Source: Candidatus Marispirochaeta associata (GTDB lineage: Bacteria; Spirochaetota; Spirochaetia; JC444; Marispirochaetaceae). From it: a stretch of DNA of 64,000 bases. Shown in pieces: positions 34,280 through 42,805 of this stretch. The notes below the pieces were generated by a model that saw only the letters and a list, made by a program, of their open reading frames with translations, made no database searches and was not told the origin of the DNA. Within the stretch, counting starts at the first letter, position 1, and each line of letters opens with the position of its first letter. The DNA is taken from assembly GCA_001749745.1 (NCBI GenBank), contig JWTM01000290.1, positions 186,001-250,000 of the forward strand, read 5' to 3'. Made by a program: the position numbers and the translations under genes.

Positions 34280-35197
34280 ATGAAAATCCATATTCCGATA
34301 CTAATCAGTTTACTGTCGCTGCTGCTGCTCTCGGCCTGCCAGACAACTCCCTCACCGCAGGAGGAGATTTCCGAACTAGAATCATCTGCCGAGGAGGAGA
34401 GTCCGTACCGGACCTGGGAGGACCTTCGCAAGCCGATCACCGACGAGCTCGAGCTGCCCCCCCTGGAGGAGGTGGTCAGAATCCCGCGATTCCGACCGGC
34501 CTGGCAGCCTAATGATTTACCCTTCTGGGTCTGGGGAGCGGATTCCCGGGACGGAGGAATCCTATTTCTCGGCTCCTCGTTTCCGCGGGCCAGTCGGGAA
34601 GCGGAATTCAATCGCTGTCTGGAAACCGCGGCTATCCAGGCCGCTCAGTACGCTGGAATCGCCGCCTTGGTCAGCTCCTACCGGGGTACCTTCGAGGAGG
34701 GAACCGGATTCGCCGAGGATGTGCGGCTCTATTACGACGAGAAACTGATCTATGAGCTTATCTCCGAAGCGGAAGTGCTGACCCTGGAGCAGGATAGGTT
34801 CGGCAGTTTCGCCCTTATCCGCTTTCCCTCGGCCCGTACGCCCCGGGAGGCTGATTTTACCCTGGTCGATAGGGACGAGACCGAACCGGCCTGGATAGAC
34901 GCCCCGCCGGTAAGCGAGGAATTCTACATCGGCCTCGGAATAAGCCGCAGCAAAATCCGATTCGCCGATTCCATCCAAGCCGCAGACGGCGCAGCTATTG
35001 CCGATATTGTATCTCAACTTGCGACGAGCGTGGATGTTGAGTATGATGTAATCGGCGACGGCGGGAGCGGATCGAGCTTCTCCGAAGAGAGTTATCAGTA
35101 CGCTACGGAGCTGGTAAAGGGCGTTCGCATACTCCGACGTTTTCGCAGTCCCGACGGCGTCTATTTCTACTCTTTGGCGATCATGCCGAAGCTCTAG
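34280..35197 (+). CDS. lipoprotein with two LPP20-like domains
   Basis: 305 residues. Signal peptide with lipobox LLSAC (Cys near 20), then an acidic linker. Two LPP20-like units follow, the first near residues 75-195 (DLPFWVWGADSRDGGILFLGSS, AAIQAAQYAG) and the second near 210-300 (PAWIDAPPVSEEFYIGLGIS, AADGAAIADIVSQLA). The protein is probably tethered to the outer membrane's inner leaflet or the surface. It has no Shine-Dalgarno sequence and a leaderless-type promoter. The next LPP20-like gene follows after 41 bp. Function unknown. Confidence 0.82.
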   Translation: MKIHIPILISLLSLLLLSACQTTPSPQEEISELESSAEEESPYRTWEDLRKPITDELELPPLEEVVRIPRFRPAWQPNDLPFWVWGADSRDGGILFLGSSFPRASREAEFNRCLETAAIQAAQYAGIAALVSSYRGTFEEGTGFAEDVRLYYDEKLIYELISEAEVLTLEQDRFGSFALIRFPSARTPREADFTLVDRDETEPAWIDAPPVSEEFYIGLGISRSKIRFADSIQAADGAAIADIVSQLATSVDVEYDVIGDGGSGSSFSEESYQYATELVKGVRILRRFRSPDGVYFYSLAIMPKL

Positions 35198-35238
35198 GAA
35201 CTTGGCTGAATGGGAAGAAGAAAGAGAAGGACGAAATC

Positions 35239-36591
35239 ATGAAGAAGAAACGGTCCGCGGCCATCCGCTATCTCCTGGGGGGAGTGATTTTCCAGGTGCT
35301 GATCAGCGCCTGCGTATCGACCCCGGATATTCCCGGCTGGATCGAACGCTATCCGACCGAGAGGGAGTACTTTATCGGGATCGGTTCATCCAATACCGGC
35401 AATCGGGCCGACGATGCGGACCTGGCGCGGGAGGAGGCCCTGGCCAATCTCGCCGGCGCCATCTCGACGACCATCATCTCCGAGGTGGAGTTGGAGCGGA
35501 GCGACTCGAGCTCCGGAGCCGCCGAGGAGAGCATTCGGCAACGGATCAACGAGACGGTATTCCAAATTATCGAGGGGGCGGAGGTCGTCGACAGCTATTC
35601 ATCCCCCAAGGACGGCTACTGGATCTATATGCGCTTCCCGAAGAAGGAGCTGGAGCGGCAGAAATCGGAGACCGCCGCACGGGTTATCCAAAGCGCCGCC
35701 CCGGTATACGCATCTCCCGCGCCGAGCGACGCCGAGGCCTTGAGTCTGCTCCAGAAAGCCCATGCAATCCTTATCGAATCCCCCTATTTTGCATCTCTCC
35801 GGGGCGATTTTGCCGGCGGCGAACGGGTGCTGATCGACCAGATAGAGGAGGAGAGCGCTTCCATCCTCGGACGGCTGGAACTGGATGTCGAACCGGGACG
35901 CATCGAGGGTGAGGCCGGCTCGAATGCTTCCCTGGCGCTTGTTCTCGCCGGCAGCGAGAATCCCGGGCGTATGCCCTTGAGTCTCTTAAAAGATGAGCAG
36001 CTCCTATCCGGGGGAAGGAGCGATGCGGACGGGAGCTTGAGTATCGACCTCGATCTGAGCAGGATTCCGGTCGGACGGGGCGAACTCGCCGCTCAAATAG
36101 ATCTGGAGGCCCTGGGAATCGATCCGGCACAGTATCTGCTTGCGTTGCCCAGGGTTATGACGACGATCCCCTACCGGGTTGCGCCCTTGCCGGTGGTATT
36201 AATCGTCGACATCGGATCCAACGTGGAGACCCCCGGCGTACGGGAGATGGCGGCGGAACTCTTCTCCGGCAACGATCTGCCCTTCTCTCTGAGCGACGCG
36301 GAGAGCGCCGCGGCTGCGGGGACGGAATATATCTTCCGCTGCCGGCTCATCGTCGAGGATTTCCCCAAGTATAAGGACAACAGCCTCGAGATCTCCCAGG
36401 CCCGGCTTGTACTGCAGACCGAACGTGTCGGAGGGGAGGTGCTCTACACCTTCGAAAGCGATCCGATGAAGGACGGCGGCTTGACCCTGGCCCAGGCCCA
36501 CGAACGGACGATCAAGAAGCTGTTTGCGAAGCTTGATGAGGAGAAAAAATACCTGGACGGGGTCATTGAGAGCCTGCCCATCAGCCGCTGA
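35239..36591 (+). CDS. larger LPP20-like lipoprotein with C-terminal extension
   Basis: 450 residues. Lipobox LISAC (Cys near residue 26) after a signal peptide. The LPP20-like domain is at about 30-150 (IPGWIERYPTEREYFIGIGSS, LAREEALANLAGAIST, YWIYMRFPKKELERQ). A beta-rich middle region follows (about 215-330). The C-terminal domain (about 330-440) includes VVLIVDIGSNVETPGVREMAAELF and a predicted alpha/beta fold, like the CsgG/TolB-N type of periplasmic modules. AAGGA lies before the ATG. It is probably co-transcribed with the preceding lipoprotein. Function unknown. Confidence 0.8.
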   Translation: MKKKRSAAIRYLLGGVIFQVLISACVSTPDIPGWIERYPTEREYFIGIGSSNTGNRADDADLAREEALANLAGAISTTIISEVELERSDSSSGAAEESIRQRINETVFQIIEGAEVVDSYSSPKDGYWIYMRFPKKELERQKSETAARVIQSAAPVYASPAPSDAEALSLLQKAHAILIESPYFASLRGDFAGGERVLIDQIEEESASILGRLELDVEPGRIEGEAGSNASLALVLAGSENPGRMPLSLLKDEQLLSGGRSDADGSLSIDLDLSRIPVGRGELAAQIDLEALGIDPAQYLLALPRVMTTIPYRVAPLPVVLIVDIGSNVETPGVREMAAELFSGNDLPFSLSDAESAAAAGTEYIFRCRLIVEDFPKYKDNSLEISQARLVLQTERVGGEVLYTFESDPMKDGGLTLAQAHERTIKKLFAKLDEEKKYLDGVIESLPISR

Positions 36592-36606
36592 TTCAACCGT
36601 TTCAGC

Positions 36607-37407
36607 ATGAATCAGGATCAGCTTAAAAAGCTCTTGATACAGATTGAGGAACCCGGCGTCGATTTTTCTCTCATCTTTAGCGGGAAGGAGAGTAAGAAGG
36701 TCGACGGACTCTATCGTCCCGAGAGTATGGAGATAGTCATCCATAACCGCAACATGGAACGGGATGATGAACTGATTTACACCGGCATCCACGAGTACGC
36801 CCACCATCTAAACGCCGTCCGCAACGGGCAAACCGGCCGGGCCCACTCCCGCCGCTTCTGGGCCGAGTTTCACCGGCTCTTGGGACGGGCGGAAGAGTTG
36901 GGCCTCTACCGCAATCCGATCCAAACCGACCCGGATCTGAATCGACTGGCCGAAACGATTCGAACCACCTTTATGCGCGAAGAGGGGGAGCGGATGCTGG
37001 CCTTCGGCAAGCTGCTCCTGGAGGCCCACGAGATCTGTCGCAGTCGGCGCTACTCCTTCGATGATTTCGTGGACCGGGAACTGGGCCTCCACCACAGTAC
37101 CGCCAAGATCCTGATCCGCTCCACCAGTGAGGATGTGCCCGTTGATCTGGGCTATGAGAACGCCAAGGGGCTTTTGCGCATCAAGGCGCCGGAAGAACGC
37201 ATGCAAGCTGCGGCCCGCCTGCGGCGCGGTGAGAGCCCGGATATGGTCTACCAGGCTTTTGCTCCGCGGTCGGAGGCGAAACCGGTGAGCGAGCTCAAGG
37301 ATTTAAGAACTGAGAAGCGCCGCATCGTCCGCAGTCTCGAGAAGCTTCAGCAGCGCCTGGAAGAGATCGACCGACGCCTGGCCGGCCTGGAAGATGATCA
37401 GCCTTGA
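36607..37407 (+). CDS. putative zinc-dependent peptidase-like protein with coiled-coil tail
   Basis: 266 residues, cytosolic. An HExxH zincin motif is present at H62-E63-Y64-A65-H66 in GIHEYAHHLNAV, followed by AHSRRFWAEFH, where a further ligand could lie. The middle part (about 130-205) resembles a small helical DNA-binding or adaptor segment (ELGLHHSTAKILIRST). The last 45 residues are a heptad-rich coiled coil (LKDLRTEKRRIVRSLEKLQQ). It follows the lipoprotein gene by 15 bp with no ribosome site. Peptidase activity is inferred from one motif only. Confidence 0.7.
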   Translation: MNQDQLKKLLIQIEEPGVDFSLIFSGKESKKVDGLYRPESMEIVIHNRNMERDDELIYTGIHEYAHHLNAVRNGQTGRAHSRRFWAEFHRLLGRAEELGLYRNPIQTDPDLNRLAETIRTTFMREEGERMLAFGKLLLEAHEICRSRRYSFDDFVDRELGLHHSTAKILIRSTSEDVPVDLGYENAKGLLRIKAPEERMQAAARLRRGESPDMVYQAFAPRSEAKPVSELKDLRTEKRRIVRSLEKLQQRLEEIDRRLAGLEDDQP

Positions 37408-37451
37408 AGCGGGTGCCACTTTAAGATATTGTGACCGTTCCGGAGGGGAGT

Positions 37452-38153
37452 ATGATCGATAGCGGAATTATGTTTCAGAATGAGCTGCTCTGGCTCGCCT
37501 TTCTTCTTCTCAACTTTATCACCATAATCGCCCTCTACCGTGTTATGGGCAAAACCGGACTCTTCGTCTGGATTCCGATCGCCGTTATTATCGCCAACCT
37601 GCAGGTAGTGAAAACCGTGCAGCTCTTCGGGCTCACCGCGACCCTGGGTAATATCGTTTATGCAACCAGTTTTTTGGTAACCGATATCCTGTCGGAGAAT
37701 TACGGGAAGGATGAGGCCAAGCGGGCCGTCTGGGTCGGGTTCTTCGCCATCCTGGTCATGACCCTTTTTATGAATATCGCCCTCTGGTTTATTCCCGCCG
37801 CTTCCGATTTCAGCCAGGGGCCCTTGACGGCGATTTTCCAGCTGATGCCCAGGATCGCCGCCGCAAGCCTACTGGCCTATATTATCTCCCAACGCCACGA
37901 TGTCTGGGCCTACAGCTTCTGGCGCAGCCGTTTTCCCCAGGATAAGCAGATCTGGATCAGAAATAACCTGAGCACCATGGTTAGCCAATTGATCGATAGC
38001 CTGGTCTTCGTGCTGGTTGCCTTCTGGGGGGTCTTCGAGCCGCGGGTGCTGATCGATATCCTGATTACCACCTATGTGATGAAGTGGCTTGTCGCCGCGG
38101 CGGATACCCCGTTCATCTACTGGGCCAAGAGGATACGGGAACGTAAGCTGTGA
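37452..38153 (+). CDS. yhhQ: queuosine precursor transporter
   Basis: A 233-residue membrane protein of the YhhQ/VUT (QPTR) family, which imports queuosine precursors such as preQ0 or preQ1. About six hydrophobic helices and the family signature GLTATLGNIVYATSFLVTDILSENYGKDEAKRAV are visible, together with the C-terminal DSLVFVLVAFWG and YVMKWLVAAADTPFIYWAK. The start at 37452 is chosen because GGAGG lies 5 nt upstream; the GTG at 37431 is rejected. The stop overlaps the cobU start (GTGA), so it opens the yhhQ-cobU-cbiR-cobS transcript. Confidence 0.9.
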   Translation: MIDSGIMFQNELLWLAFLLLNFITIIALYRVMGKTGLFVWIPIAVIIANLQVVKTVQLFGLTATLGNIVYATSFLVTDILSENYGKDEAKRAVWVGFFAILVMTLFMNIALWFIPAASDFSQGPLTAIFQLMPRIAAASLLAYIISQRHDVWAYSFWRSRFPQDKQIWIRNNLSTMVSQLIDSLVFVLVAFWGVFEPRVLIDILITTYVMKWLVAAADTPFIYWAKRIRERKL

Positions 38154-38653
38154 TCACCCTGATTACCGGCGGAGTAAAATCGGGTAAAAGCACCCTGGCC
38201 TTGAATCTTGCCCGGGCTCGCTGGAAGGAGTGGCAGTTCCTGGCCACCGCCGAGGCTTTCGACGAGGAGATGCGCGAACGGATTGCGGTCCATAAGGCCG
38301 AACGGGGAAGCGAGATTCCTACCATAGAGGAGCCCTTGGAGATCGGCCGGGGAGCGGCCCCGCGAACCCTGCTCGACTGCCTGACCATGTGGATTAACAA
38401 CTGCATCTACTACGGTAAGACCGACTGGGAAGAGTATCTAAAGGGCTACTTCGATAAGGCGGGCGGCGAGGGGATTATCGTTACCAACGAGACCGGACTG
38501 GGAACCATCCCGGCCGATCCGGAGGTGCGCCGTTACCACCGCTTTCTCGGGGCGGCCAATATGGCGGCGGCTCTGCGGGCCGACCAGGTGGTGATGATGG
38601 TCTCCGGCATCCCCTGGGTGATCAAAGGGCCTGAGTTGGAGCCCTCGCTTTAG
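38150..38653 (+). CDS. cobU: adenosylcobinamide kinase / guanylyltransferase
   Basis: A 167-residue enzyme that phosphorylates adenosylcobinamide and transfers GMP to give AdoCbi-GDP in cobamide salvage. It shows P-loop GGVKSGKST (8-16), the guanylylated His in RIAVHKAERG near residue 45, TIEEPLEIG, and TNETGLGTIP, as in CobU. It starts with GTG overlapping the yhhQ stop by 4 bp; cbiR follows after 2 bp. Confidence 0.93.
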   Translation: MITLITGGVKSGKSTLALNLARARWKEWQFLATAEAFDEEMRERIAVHKAERGSEIPTIEEPLEIGRGAAPRTLLDCLTMWINNCIYYGKTDWEEYLKGYFDKAGGEGIIVTNETGLGTIPADPEVRRYHRFLGAANMAAALRADQVVMMVSGIPWVIKGPELEPSL

Positions 38654-38655
38654 GG

Positions 38656-39378
38656 ATGCGCCTCTTCTGTCCCTCCTATCAGATCCCAGGTTCCTGGGCG
38701 GAGAATGCAGAGGCTATCGCCTCAGACCCAAGGCTGACCGCGATCGACGGTATCGAGCTGCTCCTCTTCCGCTACAACGACGAGGATCGGGAGCTCTTCT
38801 GTCGGGATATCCCGCGCCTACGCAGGCTTGCCGGCCGCTTCGACTACACTATTCACCTGCCTGATCCCCTGACGGCGGAGCACCGCCGGCTCTTCCGGGA
38901 TGCGGCGGAGCTTAGGGCGGTGAATTCGGGACCGACGGGGGCGGTAATGCATCTTCCGCCGGCGAGCCAGCCTGGCAGACGGGCCGGGGCCCTGGAGCTC
39001 CGCGATCGCTTTATCGATGAGTTCGGGATCGAGATATGTATGGAGAACACTCAGGTGAGTCCCTGTGGGAGCCTTCCCGACGAGGGCGCGCTCTGTCTCG
39101 ATACGGGACATGCCCTTCTCGGCGGCGAGGAACCGGCGGAACTCTTGGCCCGCTTTGGTGAGCGAGTAGAGGCCCTGCACCTGCACGCTGTGGCCGACGG
39201 CCGGGATCACGCCGCCCTCGATGCAGACCAGGGCTGGCTCATGGAGTTGATGAGAGGTTTAAAGGGATTTCGGGGACGGCTGGTGCTCGAGCTCTTCGAT
39301 CTGGAGAAGCTCGTAATCTCTCTTGGGGTCTTGGACGAGGTCCTTGAAAACCATGAAACTGCGGGACGAAAAGTATGA
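38656..39378 (+). CDS. cbiR: CbiR-like cobamide remodelling enzyme
   Basis: A 240-residue TIM-barrel protein of the AP-endonuclease 2/sugar-phosphate isomerase type. Likely metal or catalytic residues are visible in IHLPDP, CMENTQ, LCLDTGHALL, LHLHAVADGRDHAALD and the terminal LVLELFDLEKL. CbiR, first described in Akkermansia, is a protein of this superfamily that hydrolyses cobamides so that the lower ligand can be replaced. The position between cobU and cobS, overlapping cobS by 4 bp, strongly favours this role over a sugar isomerase. Assigned by fold and context. Confidence 0.75.
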   Translation: MRLFCPSYQIPGSWAENAEAIASDPRLTAIDGIELLLFRYNDEDRELFCRDIPRLRRLAGRFDYTIHLPDPLTAEHRRLFRDAAELRAVNSGPTGAVMHLPPASQPGRRAGALELRDRFIDEFGIEICMENTQVSPCGSLPDEGALCLDTGHALLGGEEPAELLARFGERVEALHLHAVADGRDHAALDADQGWLMELMRGLKGFRGRLVLELFDLEKLVISLGVLDEVLENHETAGRKV

Positions 39379-40157
39379 AGAACGCGATACGGACTCTCTT
39401 AACCTGCCTGACCCTGCTCAGCCGGATTCCCGTCCGCTTCAGTTTCGAACCGCGCTATCGCGGCTTCCTTTTCACTATGCCCTTGGTAGGCTTCGTCGCC
39501 GCATTACCCGTCCTCGCGATCTTCTTAGTCTCGTCGCTTATCCCGCTCCCGGCTTTTCTGGCCGCGGGATTGAGCCTCTTCTTGAGTTACGCCGCCTTCA
39601 ACCTCTTCCATTTCGACGGCCTCCTCGACTCGGCCGACGCATTTTTCTTGCGTGCGGAGAGTGAGAAACGGCATCGTATCCTGAAGGATTCGGCGATTGG
39701 CTCCTTCGCCCTCTTTGCCGGAGTTCTCTATCTCTTCCTGAAGCTCTCGGCCCTGACCATGCTATTCGGGAGTACCCTTCCCATAAGAAGCGGAGCCGCG
39801 CTGCTTCTCTTCTACCCGGTGGCGGGCAGAACGGCGGCCTCCCTTCTGCCTTTGACCTTGAAGCCGGCCCGGAACGAGGGGCTCGGCCGTTTAATGGGAC
39901 AGGCACAGCGATTTGAGGGACTGGCCGGCCTTGTTCTCTACGCCGCTGCCGCTCTCGTGCTCTGGCACTATAGCGTCCCCGGCTATCTGTCGGCAGGGGG
40001 GATGCTCTTTCTCGCATCCGTAATCGCCGCTTGGATCTGGACCGGGTTCCTCTATCGGAAGATCGGCGGTTTTACCGGGGATGCCTTCGGCCTGGCCGTC
40101 GAGCTGGGGGAGCTCTTCTATCTGCTGGGTCTCGCTCTTATCCTTGCTGCTCAATGA
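39375..40157 (+). CDS. cobS: adenosylcobinamide-GDP ribazoletransferase (cobalamin synthase)
   Basis: A 260-residue membrane enzyme joining AdoCbi-GDP and alpha-ribazole (phosphate). Characteristic sequences are SRIPVRFSF at the N-terminus, FHFDGLLDSADAFF (the Asp-rich HxDGLxDxxDA motif near residue 78), DSAIGSFALFAG, PVAGRTAASLLPL and IGGFTGDAFGLAVELGE, with about six hydrophobic helices. It starts within cbiR (ATGA). The last 20 bp overlap the convergent cobD-cobQ fusion gene. Confidence 0.94.
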   Translation: MKNAIRTLLTCLTLLSRIPVRFSFEPRYRGFLFTMPLVGFVAALPVLAIFLVSSLIPLPAFLAAGLSLFLSYAAFNLFHFDGLLDSADAFFLRAESEKRHRILKDSAIGSFALFAGVLYLFLKLSALTMLFGSTLPIRSGAALLLFYPVAGRTAASLLPLTLKPARNEGLGRLMGQAQRFEGLAGLVLYAAAALVLWHYSVPGYLSAGGMLFLASVIAAWIWTGFLYRKIGGFTGDAFGLAVELGELFYLLGLALILAAQ

Positions 40158-42723
40158 GGGCGGTTATCCGCTCCAGATCGACTGCCGCTTCCACCTGGTC
40201 TGCAAAACGGTCGATTCTACGATTGAGATCATAGAGGGGAAGCTCGCCGAAGGGAGGCTTCCCCCGGAGGCGTGAGGCCTCGTCGAGAAAACGGCGCAGA
40301 AAGAGGGGGTTCTCCAGGATTCCGTGGAGATAGGTGGCCCATACGGGTTCGGTCTCCGAACGAACCCCGAGGGTATCACCCTCGGGCGAACGAAGCAGTA
40401 CCGGCAGATCTCCCCAATCGCTTAGGCCGTGGTGAATCTCATATCCCTGCTGTGGTTCGGAGGAGCCCTCCAGAAAGGCCTGCCGCAGTCGGGTCTGCTT
40501 GGTTTCTGCGAGAGCGGTGGCGTAGGGGAGGATCGCCAGGGCTTCTTTGCTGGCGAGGTTGCTCTCGACGCCACGGGGATCATCGATACGCGTCCCGAGC
40601 AGCTGCAGCCCGCCGCAGATCCCGAGCAGCAGCCCCCGTCTCTCTGCCGCATAGCGTTTAACCCTCTCCGCGATACCCGTGGATTCGAGATAGACCAGAT
40701 CCTGCACCACCGCCTTGCTTCCGGGGATGATACAGGCGTCGGCCTGGAGCAGGCGATCCTCATTCGTATCGGGCAGGATCGGCACCAGCGTTAATCCGGG
40801 TATCCCGCGCAGCGGATCGAGGTCGGTAAAATTCGAGATATGGGGCAGGTCGATGAAGGCGATGGTCAAGTTCGCGTCCCCGGCCGACTCCTCTCCGGTC
40901 CCGTTGCGGCTCTCTTTCAGGCTCTCCTTGAAGCTGACCGAGTCCTCCTCGGGAAGGCCGTGGTCCCGATGGTAGGGGATGGTGCCTAAGACCGGTTTGC
41001 CGGTCCGCATAAGCATATAGTCGTAGGCCTCGCTTAGGAGGGAGGGATCCCCCCGGAACTTATTGACCAGAAAGCCGGCGATCAGGGATCTCTCATCCTC
41101 GGGAAGTACCTCCAGGGTGCCGACGAAAGAGGCGAAAATTCCGCCCCGATCGATGTCGCCCACTAAAAGTACCGGCGCCCGGGCGTAGAGGGCGACCGCC
41201 ATGTTGACGATATCTCCGCGGCGCAGATTGACCTCTCCCGGACTGCCCGCACCTTCGATAATGACCAGCTCGTACTCCTCCCGCAGCGAGTCGAGGCTCT
41301 CGGTGACCGAAGACCAGAGCCGGGATTTAAACTGATAGTAATCGGCGGCGCTATAGCGACCGATGGGGCGGCCGAGTTCGATTATCTGGGAAGCCGTATC
41401 CGAGCTCGGCTTTAGGAGTACGGGGTTCATGCGGACATCCGGTTCTATCCCGCAGGCCGCGGCCTGTAGCGCCTGGGCCCGGCCGATCTCGCCGCCTAAA
41501 GGGGTGACGCTCGAGTTAAGGGCCATGTTTTGCGCCTTGAAGGGGGCTACCTTCAGTCCGCGGCGGGTCATTATTCGGCACAGCGCCGCCGTTAGCAGGC
41601 TCTTTCCCGCATTGGAGGAGGTGCCCTGGATCATCAATACCGCTCCCCGTCGATTCGGAGCAGGGCGTGAAGAGTGCTGGCGCTCATTATCGAGTCCCGC
41701 GGCCAAGCGCGCCAGCTCCGCCTCCGGTCGTACTGCAAAGCGCAGGTAGCGGCCGTCTATACCGCGGATATCCTCGCAGCGGCGGACGACGATCGACTCT
41801 CTCGCCAATCGATCGGCTATCTCCTCCGCCATCCGGCGGCTTTGCGCCCGGCAGAGGAGAAAGTTGGCCTCCCCGGGGTAGACCGTGAACTCTCCGCTCC
41901 CTCTCAGAAGCTGCATGAGAGCTTTCCTCAGCCTGCTTGTAGTCGCACGGCTGGCCTCTGCGTACTCCCGATCCACCAGGGCCCGCTTGCCGACCTGCTG
42001 AGCCAGGGAGTTGACGCTCCAGGCGGGCAGCTCTTGCCGCACCCGGTCGCACAGCTCGGGCGAACCTAGTAGGAGGCCCAAGCGGAGCCCGGGAATCCCA
42101 TAGAACTTGGTCAGGGATTTTATTACCACGCAGTTGACCAAGCCCTCCACTGCGTAGGAGGTGCGCCCCGAATCGCAGAAATCGAGAAAGGATTCATCCA
42201 TGCAAAAGAGGGCGCCGGGAAAACGGCGCATTAAATCGATTAGGGACTCTCGCGGCGGAAGTAGGCCGGTCGGATTGTTCGGCGCTCCTAGAATTACCAG
42301 GACCGGCTCTGCCTCCCTTTCGATAGCCTCGGCCAAGGCGTCTGAATCGAGGACGAAGCCCTCCTCGGCCTTCAGCGGCAGCTCGCGCACCGTAATACCC
42401 GCCTGAGCGGCAGCATCGAAGTAGTCGTCGTAACAAGGAGCGGGGATGATTGCGCTTCTGCGGCTCTCGGCCCGGCAAAGGGCATAGAGGAGCTCCGTGG
42501 CTCCGTTGCCGGCTACGACCTGGGACGCTTCGATTCCGAAGACCCCCGCCGCTGTGCGACACAGACCGGCCGCATCTGGCTCGGGATACCTACCAAGTTG
42601 TTCGATCTCCCGGCTGATCAGATCCCGCAACCAGGGCGGAGGACCGAGGGGATTGATATTGGCCGAAAAATCGAGGATCTCCGCCGAATCTGCGGGAGAG
42701 AGCCCGCCGTGTCTTCTATTCAT
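40138..42723 (-). CDS. cobDQ: fused threonine-phosphate decarboxylase (CobD) and cobyric acid synthase (CobQ)
   Basis: 861 residues. Residues about 1-345 are a class I/II aminotransferase-fold PLP enzyme like CobD, which makes aminopropanol phosphate: FSANINPLGPP, VVAGNGATELLYAL, and the PLP Lys in SLTKFYGIPGLRLG. A short linker (NERQHSSRPAPNRRGA) leads to CobQ (about 365-861), an amidotransferase: MIQGTSSNAGKSLL (ATP loop), FKAQNMALNSSV, and a class I glutaminase domain with nucleophile Cys in LLLGICGGLQLLG and His in YLHGILENP. Both halves keep key residues, so both activities are expected. Leaderless-type promoter; divergent from cbiB. Confidence 0.94.
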   Translation of the reverse strand: MNRRHGGLSPADSAEILDFSANINPLGPPPWLRDLISREIEQLGRYPEPDAAGLCRTAAGVFGIEASQVVAGNGATELLYALCRAESRRSAIIPAPCYDDYFDAAAQAGITVRELPLKAEEGFVLDSDALAEAIEREAEPVLVILGAPNNPTGLLPPRESLIDLMRRFPGALFCMDESFLDFCDSGRTSYAVEGLVNCVVIKSLTKFYGIPGLRLGLLLGSPELCDRVRQELPAWSVNSLAQQVGKRALVDREYAEASRATTSRLRKALMQLLRGSGEFTVYPGEANFLLCRAQSRRMAEEIADRLARESIVVRRCEDIRGIDGRYLRFAVRPEAELARLAAGLDNERQHSSRPAPNRRGAVLMIQGTSSNAGKSLLTAALCRIMTRRGLKVAPFKAQNMALNSSVTPLGGEIGRAQALQAAACGIEPDVRMNPVLLKPSSDTASQIIELGRPIGRYSAADYYQFKSRLWSSVTESLDSLREEYELVIIEGAGSPGEVNLRRGDIVNMAVALYARAPVLLVGDIDRGGIFASFVGTLEVLPEDERSLIAGFLVNKFRGDPSLLSEAYDYMLMRTGKPVLGTIPYHRDHGLPEEDSVSFKESLKESRNGTGEESAGDANLTIAFIDLPHISNFTDLDPLRGIPGLTLVPILPDTNEDRLLQADACIIPGSKAVVQDLVYLESTGIAERVKRYAAERRGLLLGICGGLQLLGTRIDDPRGVESNLASKEALAILPYATALAETKQTRLRQAFLEGSSEPQQGYEIHHGLSDWGDLPVLLRSPEGDTLGVRSETEPVWATYLHGILENPLFLRRFLDEASRLRGKPPFGELPLYDLNRRIDRFADQVEAAVDLERITALIEQQG

Positions 42724-42762
42724 GTGGGCATGAGCCTAGGTTGAAAGGGAATGGGGAGTCAA
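42723..42762 (-). promoter_or_regulatory. predicted leaderless promoter of cobDQ
   Basis: Minus strand TTGACT (42762-42757), an 18-nt spacer and TAGGCT (42738-42733), then 9 nt to the ATG at 42723. The -10 is the same as at prs and aroK. Confidence 0.5.
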
Positions 42763-42769
42763 GGGCTGC

Positions 42770-42799
42770 TTGAGTCTTCGAGGAAGGAGCGCGTATAGT
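42770..42799 (+). promoter_or_regulatory. predicted leaderless promoter of cbiB
   Basis: TTGAGT (42770-42775), 18 nt, TATAGT (42794-42799), then 6 nt to the ATG at 42806. The 82-bp divergent region is too short for a cobalamin riboswitch plus promoter. Confidence 0.5.
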
Positions 42800-42805
42800 A
42801 GGGCC

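Noticed and set aside
42724..42805. Cobalamin riboswitch in front of cobDQ or cbiB
   Set aside because: The divergent region is only 82 bp and both promoters abut the start codons, leaving no leader for a B12 riboswitch.
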